From assembly GCA_022925895.1 (NCBI GenBank), contig JAKSYS010000597.1:1-39631 (forward strand): a stretch of DNA of 39,631 nucleotides. The letters run 5' to 3'. Positions 1 through 10,560 of the stretch are shown here, piece after piece. This DNA is from Fragilaria crotonensis. Taxonomy: Eukaryota > Bacillariophyta > Fragilariophyceae > Fragilariales > Fragilariaceae. The first letter of the stretch is position 1, and the number at the start of each line of letters is the position of its first letter. The notes under the pieces are model-generated. The model was not told where the DNA came from, ran no database searches, and saw only the letters and a program-made list of their open reading frames with translations. Both the position numbers and the translations under genes were made by a program.

Positions 1-32
1 CGCAGGCGGCGCTTCCGTGTGGGAATGAATGG

Positions 33-997
33 TCAGAGTTCACGGTTGTTGAATGGGCATGCCATCTCCAGAAGTATTGTGCGGGTCGTTTTCATCGCAA
101 GTAAATCCGGTGGCAGTGGTTCCAATTGAGCAAATGTGCGCTGTTCTTCGGCATACTGCACCATATCCTCGAGATCACCAAAAGTTCCTACAGACTTGTT
201 ATCGTCGTCTGGTCGTTTTCCGTCGGGCATGACCTTGAGCATTAATCTCGAGTTGTTGGAATCTGCATAATCTTCCATTCTCCAACAGCTCCATTGCGCG
301 ACACGTCATTCACGGATTCCGAATCTGTGGCTGCCAAACCGAGACCCGTGGCCCACTTTCGCTTGATCCAACGACTCCATCTGACTCCAACTGCGGCTGT
401 CTTGCCATGCCTTCCTGGCGCTCCTTCTGGACTCGCCATGCATTGAGTTCGTTCGCCCATTATGGGTGGATCTTGACACTGAGTCAAGATTGTTAGAGTA
501 ACCCAGAATATAGTGGAGATACTGAGCATGATGCAACCTGTAGACATTGTACAAACATTTTCCTTGCAGGGTTCTGAAGCGAAGATCACATACATGGGAG
601 ACTGGAGGATTGCCGACACGCCCGCGAGAAAAGAAAGAACTTTCCAGTTCAAATCCGTGGGACCAAGGAAGATGGTCAGTGCCCACGAAAGCGACACACC
701 GAGGGCTCCAACGACGGAAGATGCAATCCAAAAGTAGAGGCTCATGGACCATAACTGGTCAGTTCCCCGCACGAAAACGGGGCGTCTCGCAGAGAAGTCC
801 AAGTTTAGTTTCGGTAATATCCACGGTAATGCCCTCATCAGTGACATACCCAAGAAGGATCCTGGGTTCGCTTGGACATTGATGAAATCGCATGTTGTTC
901 CGGCCACGAGCACAAAGCTGTATGCAATCGATGCCAGAACGGCCGTGGAGAGTGCTGGGAGACGGTGATAAAAGATATGAGTGTTTCCATGGCACAA
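33..997 (-). CDS. Four-helix membrane protein, diatom type, frame-broken
   Basis: The minus-strand frame 997-242 encodes about 250 residues with four hydrophobic segments: LSTAVLASIAYSFVLVAG near the N-terminus, LYFWIASSVVGALGVSLSW, LSFLAGVSAILQSPMYVIF, and CIMLSISTIFWVTLTILTQ. A basic then hydrophilic tail follows. At about position 271 the frame stops, while an overlapping frame (278-33) continues as an acidic tail ending in NNREL and TGA. Adding one G to a GG run there would join the two, as in the neighbouring genes. No in-frame ATG opens the frame (the first codon is TTG, with a TAG just upstream). The ATG at 990 is in another frame, so the start is probably hidden by another indel or an intron. 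The topology resembles a large family of uncharacterised diatom membrane proteins with a conserved cysteine after the first helix (TTCDFINV). Function unknown; probably an endomembrane or plasma-membrane protein. Confidence 0.6.
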
Positions 998-1576
998 CTA
1001 TGGGCCAACAATGCGGTGACTTAACTCAATGGCCCCGTCGCCTGCTTCCCTTAGATGTTAACAGCAATGATGACCTACGGTAGCTAGAGGGCAAGATGTG
1101 GTGATGTTGTATGTGTTGCGAGTCTTGTAGTGGGATGTTGGCTTTCTATTATTCCGATCAATTTGCTATTATGGCATCCTCGGTGCGGCACCATGAAACT
1201 TAAAAGCTATGTAGGACGTAGGATTGGCAGGATATTCGAAAACAAGACTTGAGGCGCGAAAATGCTCACTCGCAAGGAAAGTATACATGTACCATTTTTC
1301 AATCCCAGGTCATCCGCACCATGGATGATTGAAATTTGTCGAATTCAAGAGCATATTGAATTTTATATCATATACGGTGATGAACTCAGTAGTCACGCTA
1401 AATTTGACGCATCCCAACGGTTGAGGCGTCTGTGTGACACGGCAGGCGTGCGAGGTGCACGAGCATGACAACAAGGGGCAGATTTATTGCGACCGACCAA
1501 CGCCTAAATTTCCAATTCCCAATCATTCCAAATTTTGCTCAGTAGCTCTTCTCGCCCAATTCTTGTTGTTTCCACC
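998..1576. promoter_or_regulatory. Intergenic region between divergent genes
   Basis: This lies between the 5' end of the minus-strand membrane-protein gene and the ATG of the plus-strand aminotransferase, so it should hold both promoters. I see no convincing coding sequence. A 68-codon open frame at 1262-1468 has no homology I recognise. The stretch just before 1577 is pyrimidine-rich and leads into an ACC-ATG-G start context. Confidence 0.4.
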
Positions 1577-2831
1577 ATGGCCGCCGTTTCGGAGTCGACG
1601 ATTCGCAAAATGACGCGCCTTGCGCATGAATACGGAGCGGTCAATCTGAGTCAAGGATTTCAAATGAAGCACCTCCAGTGTCGGTGCGATTTGCGCTGGC
1701 ATACTCTGTGATTACAGGTCAAGTTCCGACCGAAACAGTGACCAAGGCGAGTCTCATCACTGCATTGGAAACGAAGTCAAATTCGAAGTCGGATGTTACC
1801 AATCAGTACCCTCCCATGGGAAGACGCGACGTCCAAGAGAGTATAGTTTCATACTACAGTAGGCTGTACAATTACGAGGAAACCGATGCCAATCACATCA
1901 CCATCACACTAGGTGCAACTGAAGCGGTCGCCACGGCACTGAGAACAGTTGGGAAACCCAACGACAAGGTGGTTATCTTCGAACCATTCCACGAATTGTA
2001 TCCAAATCAATGCAAGATATTCCATCTCGAACCCGTCTATGTGACGCTGAAGGAGATAGGCGGGGATTGGGTATAATTCAGACCAGTTACGAGAAGCCCT
2101 CCGGAGCAAAGATCCTATTGCTGAATTCACCACACAATCCAACAGGAAAAGTCTTTAGTCTGGAGGAGCTCGCTGAAATCGTCCATTGGTGTACTGAATT
2201 TGACGTATACATTGTAACTGACGAAATCTACGAACACATGATCTATCCCGTCGATGTGCGCCACCACTTGCTGCCTCAAAGTTTTCCGGACGCTAAAGAT
2301 CGCATCTTGATGTGCAATTCGATTGGCAAGTCAGCCTCTGCAACTGGTTGGAGGTTGGGATGGTGCCTCCACCCTCCTCATTTGACAGAAGTGTACCGCG
2401 GCATTCACGATCAACTAGTTGTCATGAGTCCGCATCCCATGCAAGTCGCTGCGCTTACCTATTTGCGCCTGCCAGATGATTACTTTACCGTTGGATTGCG
2501 CGGACGATATTGGGGGCGCATAGTCAAGCTCATGAAGGTTTTGCGAGACGTTGGTTTCAAAGTCTCCCAACCGCAAGGGGCATACTATCTTTTTTCCAAC
2601 TACACAGGCGTCGCCAAGCTCCAAGGCATGAGTCCTATGGAAGCTGCGATGTATTTGATAGAAGAAGTAGGTGTCGCATGTGTTCCAGGCGATAATTTTT
2701 ATGGAAAGTCTATCGAAGATCGCAGCCAATACCTTCGTTTTGCAGCATGTCGCTCAGAAGATGACGTCGACGCCGCTTGCAAGCTATTGATCGAAAGATT
2801 ATCACATGGTACCGTGTCGCCTAATATTTAA
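1577..2831 (+). CDS. Class I/II aminotransferase (kynurenine/glutamine transaminase K-like)
   Basis: A PLP-dependent fold-type I aminotransferase of about 415 residues, transferring amino groups between amino acids and 2-oxoacids. ATG 1577 has a good context (CCACCATGG) and opens AAVSEST...VNLSQGF, the N-terminal signature of kynurenine/glutamine/methionine aminotransferases. Visible motifs in order: NQYPPMGRRDVQESIVSYY; TLGATEAVATAL (phosphate contact); NSPHNPTGKVF; TDEIYEH (Asp and Tyr to the cofactor); SIGKSASATGWRLGW with the Schiff-base Lys at 2328-2330; and YLRFAAC with the substrate-carboxylate Arg. The frame breaks at about 1661 (one C lost from a CC run after QGF) and twice at about 2070-2105, between GGDW and AKILLLNSP. 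Everything else is conserved, so I read these as sequence errors rather than decay. The stop overlaps the stop of the convergent spermidine synthase. Exact substrate unknown: kynurenine, glutamine, methionine and 4-methylthio-2-oxobutanoate are all used in this family. Confidence 0.85.
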
Positions 2832-3896
2832 TCTTCAAAGATGGCTCTCTTTGCAAACGCTGGCAAGACAAAGGCTGCCTCATGGAGCTCAGGCGTATAG
2901 TAGCGCAGCTGTTTCTGAACCTCATCACTGGGCCTGCGAGCAGGCACATTGCACGCCCCGCGCCCCTTGGTGGCCACCACGAAACCGATTTGACCACTTG
3001 GATACGTTGGAATTGTGGTGTAGGCATAGCCAACATCGGTGAATGTTTGGGAAATGCTCTTGATAAGTGGTCGAATAAGATGAACATGCAACCACATACA
3101 TTCGCCCTGAGTGCAAACGATACCACCCTGACGCAAGCATTTGTTCATAGCATTGAAGAAGGGTGTCTCAAACAACACTGATGCGGGGCCAATGGGGTCG
3201 GAAGAGTCTGTAATGATAACATCAAAAGAATCCTGATTCTGCTCCATAAAGACTGCCCCATCCATGACATGCACAGTAACGCGTGGATCGTCGTACCCTT
3301 GGCCAAGCCTGGAAGGTATTTCTTGAAACGTCAATAACGCCCTGGTCAATCTCGCAGATGACAATCTCCTCGACTCCTGGGTGCCTTGAGATTTCTCTTA
3401 GAACGCCGCCGTCTCCTCCCGATAACCAGTACTCTCTTCGGATTCTCGTGTGCAAACAATGGAATGTGTGCGATCATCTCCTGGTACGAGAATTCATCGC
3501 GTTCCGTGACCTGGATGACACCATCAAGTACCAGAACATTGCCGTGGGCTTCCGACTCAAAGACGAGGATATCTTGAAAGAGCGACCGATGATGATCAAT
3601 TACTTTCTTAACTTTGAGAGACATGGCTTGGCCACGCCACAGCTCACCTCGCTCATGGAACCAGCCGTCAATGATGAGGTCCATACCACTATTGGCACGT
3701 TATCATGAGAACATGCGAAAATCCTTGGGGGTAATCCTTAAAATCGTTTCACTTACTTAATGCCCTGTGATTCATTCTCACCACTCATTGGAATGGTATT
3801 AGTGTGATGGGTAGATAAAGCAGAAGCGAGAAGACGGAAGGAAAGGACAGCAGAACAAACAAGGGCTAGAATTGATGTGCCTTGAGTAGATCTCAT
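2828..3896 (-). CDS. Spermidine synthase, two exons, frame-broken
   Basis: Aminopropyltransferase: putrescine plus decarboxylated S-adenosylmethionine gives spermidine plus methylthioadenosine. Exon 2 (3688-2828) shows the family in order: [57 protein letters not shown]; the SAM-binding loop [18 protein letters not shown]; the acidic [16 protein letters not shown]; the catalytic-loop [14 protein letters not shown]; then C-terminal [22 protein letters not shown] and [12 protein letters not shown]. The frame shifts near 3418, 3323 and 3296, each explained by bases missing from short G, A or G/T runs. Exon 1 (3896-3757) starts at an ATG in the context AACCATGAG and adds about 46 residues with a hydrophobic stretch ([18 protein letters not shown]). 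This leader is unusual for a normally cytosolic enzyme. It lacks the F of the ASAFAP plastid-targeting motif. An internal Met ([10 protein letters not shown]) would give a leaderless cytosolic form. Confidence 0.88.
3689..3756 (-). other. Spliceosomal intron in spermidine synthase
   Basis: On the minus strand the donor GTAAGTGA starts at 3756 and the acceptor CCAATAG ends at 3689, giving 68 bp. Splicing joins ...GGC ATT AA to T GGT ATG GAC, keeping the frame from the leader exon straight into the conserved DLIIDGWF start. Without splicing the leader frame stops at 3753. Confidence 0.8.
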
Positions 3897-3964
3897 GGTT
3901 GAGGCATGTTCAAATTGGATGGTGGACGCTGACGGTTGCAGACAGTAGACCGTGTGATGCGACG

Positions 3965-4003
3965 ATAGGACATATAGGACATAGGGACATAGGACATAGG
4001 ACA
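3965..4003. repeat. Short tandem repeat of ATAGGACAT type
   Basis: About five tandem, slightly varied copies of a 7-9-bp unit (ATAGGACAT / AGGGACAT) lie about 70-110 bp upstream of the spermidine synthase ATG, in its promoter or 5' UTR. Role unknown; could be a simple microsatellite. Confidence 0.7.
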
Positions 4004-6075
4004 CCATCGGCGCCCGTCTGTACGTCACCTCCAGCATCGAGATTGTCCCTCCACAGCAGCAGGGCCGGTGGATCGTTACGTTTTCGCTCCAGAATTGAAG
4101 GACTCCTGATTTTTTTGGTTTTTCCCTTAGATTTAGAGAGAACTGAGGATTACATGTCGCCGATGAAAACTGTTTTCTGCATGGATTCTGGTATTCTGCG
4201 GGATTCTTCAGCTCTCCCACCTCGCTCGTCGGCTGTTTGTCGCAATGGACTTCGAAATTTGTAGTGACACTAGAGGCACTACCGGTAGGTAATAGCTGGC
4301 GGGGGTTGTGACGTTGTCACATGCTACTGCAATAGGAGTTACCATGTCCTCCATCGATACGAACAGTAGAGTGCTTGTCGTCGTCGCCTGCGGACCAGCA
4401 GAGGCCAAGGGCAGGCCAGGTTGTGGAGTCGGAGCCGGAGGTGGGGTGGGGTGATCCAGAGGGGTAAGCCGGAAAGAGCTGCCTCGCAGCATAGCTGCAG
4501 AGATGCCGGACATGACAGGCTGTACCTGGACGTGTAAGTAGTGCCAAACAATGGCCTGCTAGGAGTCGGATGCGGTCGTCAGAGTTGATGCCTGTGCAGA
4601 GTAATGCCATCGCCTCACCCGCCTGCTGAGTTGAACATATCGAAACATCAGCAACAGAAAAGGCCGGTTTGGGGTGCAAGATCAAGGCGGTGCAAAGGTG
4701 TGAGGTCAAGTTGGAGGGACGGATGTACTACCATATTTCACAGAGATTTGTACCACCCCAAGCAGGTTCATTGAAAACTGCGGATGGGTGCAGGATTACA
4801 TGAAAGATTGGACAAAGGACATACCACAATTGGTGCGCCACAAGTTGGACTTGCTCCTCCCACACACCATCTTCACAACAAGTTCTTGCCAAACATCACA
4901 ACCTGTGAACAAGCCACATTGTAAATCTACAGTACCTCCATATTCTTGACAGAATTGACCAACTTCTTCAATATGATGGTGGGGAAGAGAATTAATTCTG
5001 AGCATGCTGCCGCATAGTTGGGATACAACGATACAGCCATGTCAGGCACGCCCATGACAGGCACTCAGGAACAAAATTGATAGATTTGAAGCATTAGACA
5101 AGTCAAGTTAGGATCGCTGTCCTTGTTCTTGCATTCGTCATTGCTCCTTTTGGAGAGTTCTTGGTTTTTTGGGTCCTCCTCCTCTTCATCGTTGTCACAC
5201 TCTGGCTGATGAACCAGAAGCAACAAGGATATAAATGGCAAGAGCATGAGTGTTAGCAGCAGGTGGAGCTTACTCACCCAAGTGTGTGTTCATTCTTTCA
5301 CTTTTGGAATCAATTATGTTGCATTTGCAACTTGCTTTTTGCGCAAATGTTGCCTTTCCAAGTTTTCAGACAGGTCCAACAAGCAAGGCAACAACCTGGC
5401 TGCACTATGTGACCATCATCATAATAATTGGCTCGGCAATTGCAATGCAGGGGTAAGAATCCCATGCAACATCAATCCACACCATAGCAATCAAATACGC
5501 AGCAATTGCTGTTTCTTCATCATTTTTGTGTATAGGAGGAGTGAAGAATGTTTGATGGTGTGCATTTGTGTGAGTGCTCAGCAGTAAAAACACAGTCACA
5601 ATGTACTATTTAGTAATTCAACTCACACTATTTGCATGTGGAGAACCATGCCCAAGGTCATCACCTTGTTGCTGCATTGATACACTTCACAGGAAGGACC
5701 TCGATTGTGCTCGTTGATGCCAACTATCTCCACTTGTTTGTTGCACAGCACTTCTCTGGGATGATGAGATACGTCTGACATTCCGGGTAGGAAAATGATT
5801 GGCTTGACGAGCAAATTACTACAATGATTGTCTACACAGATTTACAATACTTAAAGTTTGGTCAGAACTGTACCCAAATGTTCATAGAATCTTTGGGTGC
5901 TGGTGGGTACAGGAATCCGCGGCGGGGTGCTGCATATCTCCGTGAAATACCGTAGACCCATTGGCCATTGGGCAGCGGGACGAGACGCGCACACAGCATT
6001 GAATGGCATGTCAGCAACCGCCCTCTAGGTACAAAGTGCAAGGATGCTGAGCCCAAGGAAGTGACCAGGACATAA
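4004..6075. other. Non-coding or unrecognised stretch
   Basis: No gene I can support. A minus-strand ORF at 4513-4208 (101 codons, ATG start, Pro/Thr-rich middle) is the best candidate and may be a small unknown protein or chance. The rest (4.7-6.0 kb) has short open frames only, scattered stops on all frames and no recognisable domains. Confidence 0.4.
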
Positions 6076-6081
6076 GTGAGC

Positions 6082-6297
6082 ATGACCCGAGTGACCATGT
6101 ACTATCATCTCGTTGCGGACACCATTTTGGCAATTAACCGAGAGTGGTGGGACAAATGTGGAAGCAAGTACATTGGCATCTGGGCCGAAGAAGAGCTGCT
6201 TCAAGAAGGCATGGGAGCCGATCTTAAACCGAACGTTACCGAGGCGGAACTGCGTCAGTCGGGGGTTGGCGAGGTTTTAGATTGGGTGTGGCCGTGA
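6082..6297 (+). CDS. Small hypothetical ORF, possibly a last exon
   Basis: From ATG 6082 the frame reads about 71 residues with balanced, protein-like composition: MYYHLVADTILAINREWWDK, CGSKYIGIWAEEELLQEG, then TEAELRQSGVGEVLDWVWP and TGA. An in-frame stop lies just upstream (6073-6075), so it is either a small gene or the 3' exon of something whose upstream exons I cannot find. I do not recognise the family. It sits at the border between the host-gene block and the transposon graveyard. Confidence 0.3.
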   Translation: MTRVTMYYHLVADTILAINREWWDKCGSKYIGIWAEEELLQEGMGADLKPNVTEAELRQSGVGEVLDWVWP

Positions 6298-6389
6298 ATT
6301 TTCCGTGTCATCTGCTGACCGGGGGATTAAGTCAAGGTTCCAGGGCCCCGAACCTGGTTTATGCCTGGTCCACGACTCGCAGGATATCA

Positions 6390-7490
6390 ACCTCAGTGCA
6401 AGCCCGGACAAGGCGATGACTGGGTACAAGGGTAGTGTTGGGCATAGAGCTTAAGAAGAAGAGGGAGGGGTCTTGGCCAGGTAAGTGGAGGGCCGGGATG
6501 GTGCCCATGATGGCACAGAAGGCCTCCCATAGGGTCCAGGCAGTGGCTGATGCTTTGGCACTCCACTGAGCAGAGCCGCGAGTGGCTTTGGCTCCTTGGA
6601 GAGTGCACCAATCAAGATGGCATTGTTTGCGGGCAGTAGGTGCAGCATTCTCCAGCAGGAGACCAACTAGATAAAATTAGAGTTGATATGGGTGAGCAGC
6701 CAATTGGTCATCAGGCAAGCCCCAGCACCACATATGGCCAGCAGCATCATCTGCCATAACATTAACGTGACCCAGAATACAATGATTACGGGCCATAAAG
6801 CAATGCTGACATTGGTGCAGCTCATTGAAATGAAGGAGGTGGGCGCGCACCGCCAGCAGCAACATCAAGGAGACCTTGTTAGCCCAGGACACCACGGCCC
6901 GATTATTGCGCATTGCACACCATCCTGCTCTTGACAACATTACGATGAAATGCAAAGATTTCCTTGTGTGCCGCGATGACAGCACCCAAGAAGCATTCCA
7001 TGTCGGAGATAGGCAAAAACGATGGGAGTGTCAACTATGATCAGCGCCGCGTTGGAGATGTGGGCAGGGAATGGTGCGTGCCAGAGTACAAGGAGTGCTT
7101 GTGGATCCAAGGCATTGAACTGCACTCCCACATGCCCATGAGGCGGCATGCATCACAGCGCCGAGGTGACAAGGGGATGTAGTCTTTTATGCCTGGAGGA
7201 GAGTCGGACGGGCAGCGCCGGACGACAAGTGTACAAAAGTTGGTTGCTGCGTCATGGACGTGATGATTCAAGCGCATGCAACGGTGGTCTCCTTAACCAA
7301 AGGCCTCTTGGAGGATTGAGACGAGCCCTAGCATGCCCATGAGATCAGGCAACATGGACCATATCTCGCCAATGAGCTGGTGCCATTTTGCTTTCGTGGG
7401 GAGACGCTTGCATGATGGTTCAAGGCGTGCGAGGTCCTCATGGTGGCGAGTGATGTGGTGGGCTGGAAGGGTGCAAGATTTCACAGGCGT
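6390..7490 (-). pseudogene. DIRS-like retroelement RT/RNase H fossil
   Basis: Successive minus-strand open pieces, in N- to C-terminal order, match the RT thumb and RNase H part of DIRS-type (tyrosine-recombinase) retroelement polyproteins as I remember them. KWHQLIGEIWSMLPDL and GMLGLVSILQEAF (7484-7293) correspond to the 'KW..LLGELRS...G.RGLFS.LQ.AL' thumb. Then come NHHVHDAATNF (7277-), the RNase H start CDACRLMGM with GVQFNALDPQ and LWHAPFPAHISN (7149-), and RAVVSWANKVSL...ILGHVNVMADDAAGHMW, LPDDQLAAH (6985-6677), which matches the RNase H end plus its downstream signature. Stops and frame jumps are dense, so this is a genuine fossil. No tyrosine recombinase domain could be placed nearby, so assignment to DIRS rather than a related RT lineage is tentative. 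Confidence 0.55.
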
Positions 7491-9915
7491 GACAAGCTAT
7501 CACTCCAATATGCGCTTCCACATCGCCCACCAAAGGTCTATTGCCTGAAGGGTAGTTGCTCTCATCACCAGCTAAGTTCATTTGCTTGAGAGTCTATGCC
7601 ATGAGAAGAAAACTGTGGCTTCTTGAATGGGAAACTAGGAAGGGCTGGCAGCCAAAGGCCAGGTCATCCGGACGTCAGTGATGACAATTGGAGCATACTA
7701 GCCCTCCATCAACAAACCCCGCAACATGCATGCCATGTTGTGAAACTCCTGGGTTAGCACTGGCTGTACATTGCTAGCTTTTGCAACAGTTCACTCAACA
7801 GTTTGACAAGGGAGCAACTTTTGCAATGGTAGTACCCACATTGCTGATATACAGCAGTGGTGTGTAGTAGGTTTTGTGATAGGCATCAGTCACGCTCTTC
7901 TGCTCTTGCAGTGCAGAGTTCGTGTTGCCGTCAGAATCAGCCACCTGTCCTCGAGGCGCAGTGAGTGCTTTTGTTGCACCCACAAGTGCTTCAGTCGTGC
8001 TGCTGCCGCACCAGGTGGATTGGTCTTCTGCACATGGATGTCATACGCATGCTCATACATCTCCAGTTGGAGGTGTTGTAGTTTGAATGTGTGCAAGACG
8101 CTGGTTTCAAAGCCTTCTACATCAGACTGATGTTCATGGCCCATTTGAACCCAAATATCATCGTCTCACATGTGAGAGTCGGACCGGGTGGCCCATTGCG
8201 GATCCTGCTATCCATGCTGGTCCAGCATGGGCATGCATGAACAGGGAGTATAACCTTGAACACGGAAACGTTTTGCCACCAGCCATAGGTTGCTGGTGGC
8301 TATCTGACTGGGTATCGGTTCACAGATGTTGGTGGCGCTGGAGTGCCGACTCCCACAGCACTCCGCAATCAGACAGTGACCCTCAGCAATAGGCAATCCA
8401 TGACCATGCTATGCCTGGTAGCAGGGCCAGATGGAGTAGTCACATTCTTGACCATTGTCCACAGCACTTCTGTCTGCTAGTATGCTTTGGACACCCCAGG
8501 CAATGAACTTTCCAGCTTGTTCCATGATAGAGTCCTTGGGTTAAACGGTATCATCCTACCATAACAGTAGTATCCGAAGATGGAGATACCAAATACAGCT
8601 TTTCACTTGATTGTTACTTCTCCTGTTGAGGCCATGCATGATGCCTTGTCACAAATATTTGGGATCGGGCAGTAGCATTGGGACTGTATGTGGAACAGGA
8701 TCTAGAGATGGAGGTCATTTGACCAGACACCTCCAACTGATTCTCGGACATCTTGTGCCATTCCTCATATGTATCCGAGCAAAGCAAACATACCAGGAAC
8801 TCTTCGGTGCCATCCAGGCCAAGGGGAGTTGGAGGCCTATGCAGATATCATGTTTGGGTTGCACACTGCCTGCACTGTCCAAGGAGGTCTGGAAGTACAA
8901 AATGCTGAAGTTGGCTTTGTTATGTGCCCATAGGTGCGTGAAGTTTACAGTACTATAACTCATTTGTGTGACTTGCCAACACTAGATTGAGGAATCCGAC
9001 TAGTAGCAGGTTTATTGTTGGTCTGTGGGGGTAATTCCTTCATTGCCAAGTGGTTCGTAGGACCTGGTTTGAACAACAACGAGCGAGAGGCATTCAGATG
9101 TGTCTGTTCACATGCCAAGTGTTTTTGGTACCACCTGCCTGACAAAGCAATCTGGGTTGTCACCACCGGAGTTCCAAGCAGCATTATCGTGGATAACCAC
9201 TGGCGGGAGTGATGATGAATGTACGGTTTCAGTCCTCCTGTCCACAAAGTGCACTGCCCTTGGGTGCACTGTGTACTTTGCTTGTACTTTCTTCTCTATT
9301 TTGCGCTTCATGAGCGGTTTTTGTTGTATTCCGAGTCCTCTTCTTGCTGCCATAGAAAGTGTTTGTGACTTTGACCAGAGTGAAATTTTGAGTACCACAG
9401 AGATAAGGCATAAAAATAGTATCTGGAAGACCAAAATCACAACAGTACCTGGACATATTGAGAATGGAGTGAACAAAGTGCATTCATTGGGAAGATTATC
9501 ATTGGACTAAGTAGAGATCTGTTCCATGCCCTGAAATACATGGTGGGGTTATGTCAGCTCATTTGGGGTTAACAGTGAGCAAACAGCAGTACAAAACAGG
9601 GGCAAACATTGGTATGATAGATTGAAATGGGTGATCAATCTGAACAATCTACCGATGATATTTATCAATTTTGGCAACAACAAATGTAGTGGTTTAATTG
9701 TAGGATTTCCATCATTCAACTCACATAAAACCAGTGTAGAAATGTAGCTACTAGTACCATGGATGTAGAATGGAGTGTCATACAGTAGTACAGTATTCAA
9801 ACACACAGTACCCAACAACAGTTCAACCATAGCTACCAGTAGCCAAGTAGGGTTCGCTCACACCCCTCTGTGATGGATGCAATACTCAAGGAGAACTCCT
9901 GATGATCATGAGTAG
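7491..9915. other. Unrecognised, probably decayed repeat DNA
   Basis: No intact gene. The minus strand upstream of the RT/RNase H fossil (to about 9.5 kb) has frame-hopping open stretches (for example PPGAAAARLKHLW at about 8.0 kb) that could be the older N-terminal part of the same retroelement, but I cannot match a domain with confidence. Confidence 0.35.
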
Positions 9916-9919
9916 ATGC

Positions 9920-10560
9920 AGACTTATCGGTCTCCCCCTTCCAAAACAGAATGGGCTCGGTCAATTGCCAAGATCTGGCCTAAGAATGCAAGAACTTGGT
10001 AAGAACATCAGCAGGATTCTGATTCTTACCAGGGAAATGACAGAATGGAGACTTTAGCAGCAATTGCTTCACAAACACGGTGGTGTGCCAAAGCATTGTG
10101 ACGCTTGATCAGAGATGAATGCAAGATTGTGGCAGACTTAACAACACTCTAATTGTCACCAAACATTCAAACAGGACTGTCCAAAGGCACACTGAGCATG
10201 TGAATTGGGTAACCAAGATCAATGATCTGTCCAGTTGCAGTCCAAGCAACAACAAATTCAGAACCATACGAAGCAGTTTCCACACTATTCTGTTGCTTGG
10301 AGAAGCACTCCACATGCGTCTGATTCACAAAGTGCAATACCCATCGCAGAAAACTCAGTGACATGGTCATGCAACAAATTTACATCTTCAAATGTAGAAA
10401 TCTCAACAGGTTTTCCTAGTGGGACATGCATATCAAACGGACGATCCTCAGACAAATCTCCATAGACATACTCCCAATTCTGAAAGTTTTCTCATGGTGC
10501 AGATGCCTGGGTCCAGGCTGTTCACGCTACTAGGGGAAGCTGAGTTTACCAAAAATGCTG
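9920..10560 (-). pseudogene. Ty1/copia pol 3' end (RNase H) fossil
   Basis: Minus-strand pieces match the C-terminal end of a copia pol. In order: NWEYVYGDLSEDRPFD; DMHVPLGKPVEIST (about 10.45 kb); FSKQQNSVETASYGSEFVVA with an RNase H acidic Glu; GYPIHMLSVPLDSPVWMFGD (the FGDN aspartate); SLIKRHNALAHHRV; then NPADVLTKFL and ILFWKGETD, the usual pol terminus. Several frame changes and an in-frame stop follow FGDN. The order on the minus strand shows that the rest of the element would lie toward higher coordinates, where a DDE transposase fossil is found instead. It is of a different copia lineage from the element at 25-33 kb, whose C-terminus reads NLADVLTKCL. Confidence 0.75.

Noticed and set aside
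306-752. Second membrane-protein frame on the minus strand
   Set aside because: It is the alternate frame of the four-helix protein and shows no hydrophobic pattern.
1262-1468. Small plus-strand ORF upstream of the aminotransferase
   Set aside because: Short, no domain, sits in the expected divergent promoter.
3965-4003. Telomere-like or CRISPR-like repeat
   Set aside because: Unit too short and irregular, no spacers, internal to a gene block; an ordinary microsatellite. No CRISPR array was seen anywhere.
4208-4513. 101-codon minus-strand gene upstream of spermidine synthase
   Set aside because: ATG start but Pro/Thr-rich, no recognisable domain, and overlapped by other open frames of similar length; not enough for a gene call.
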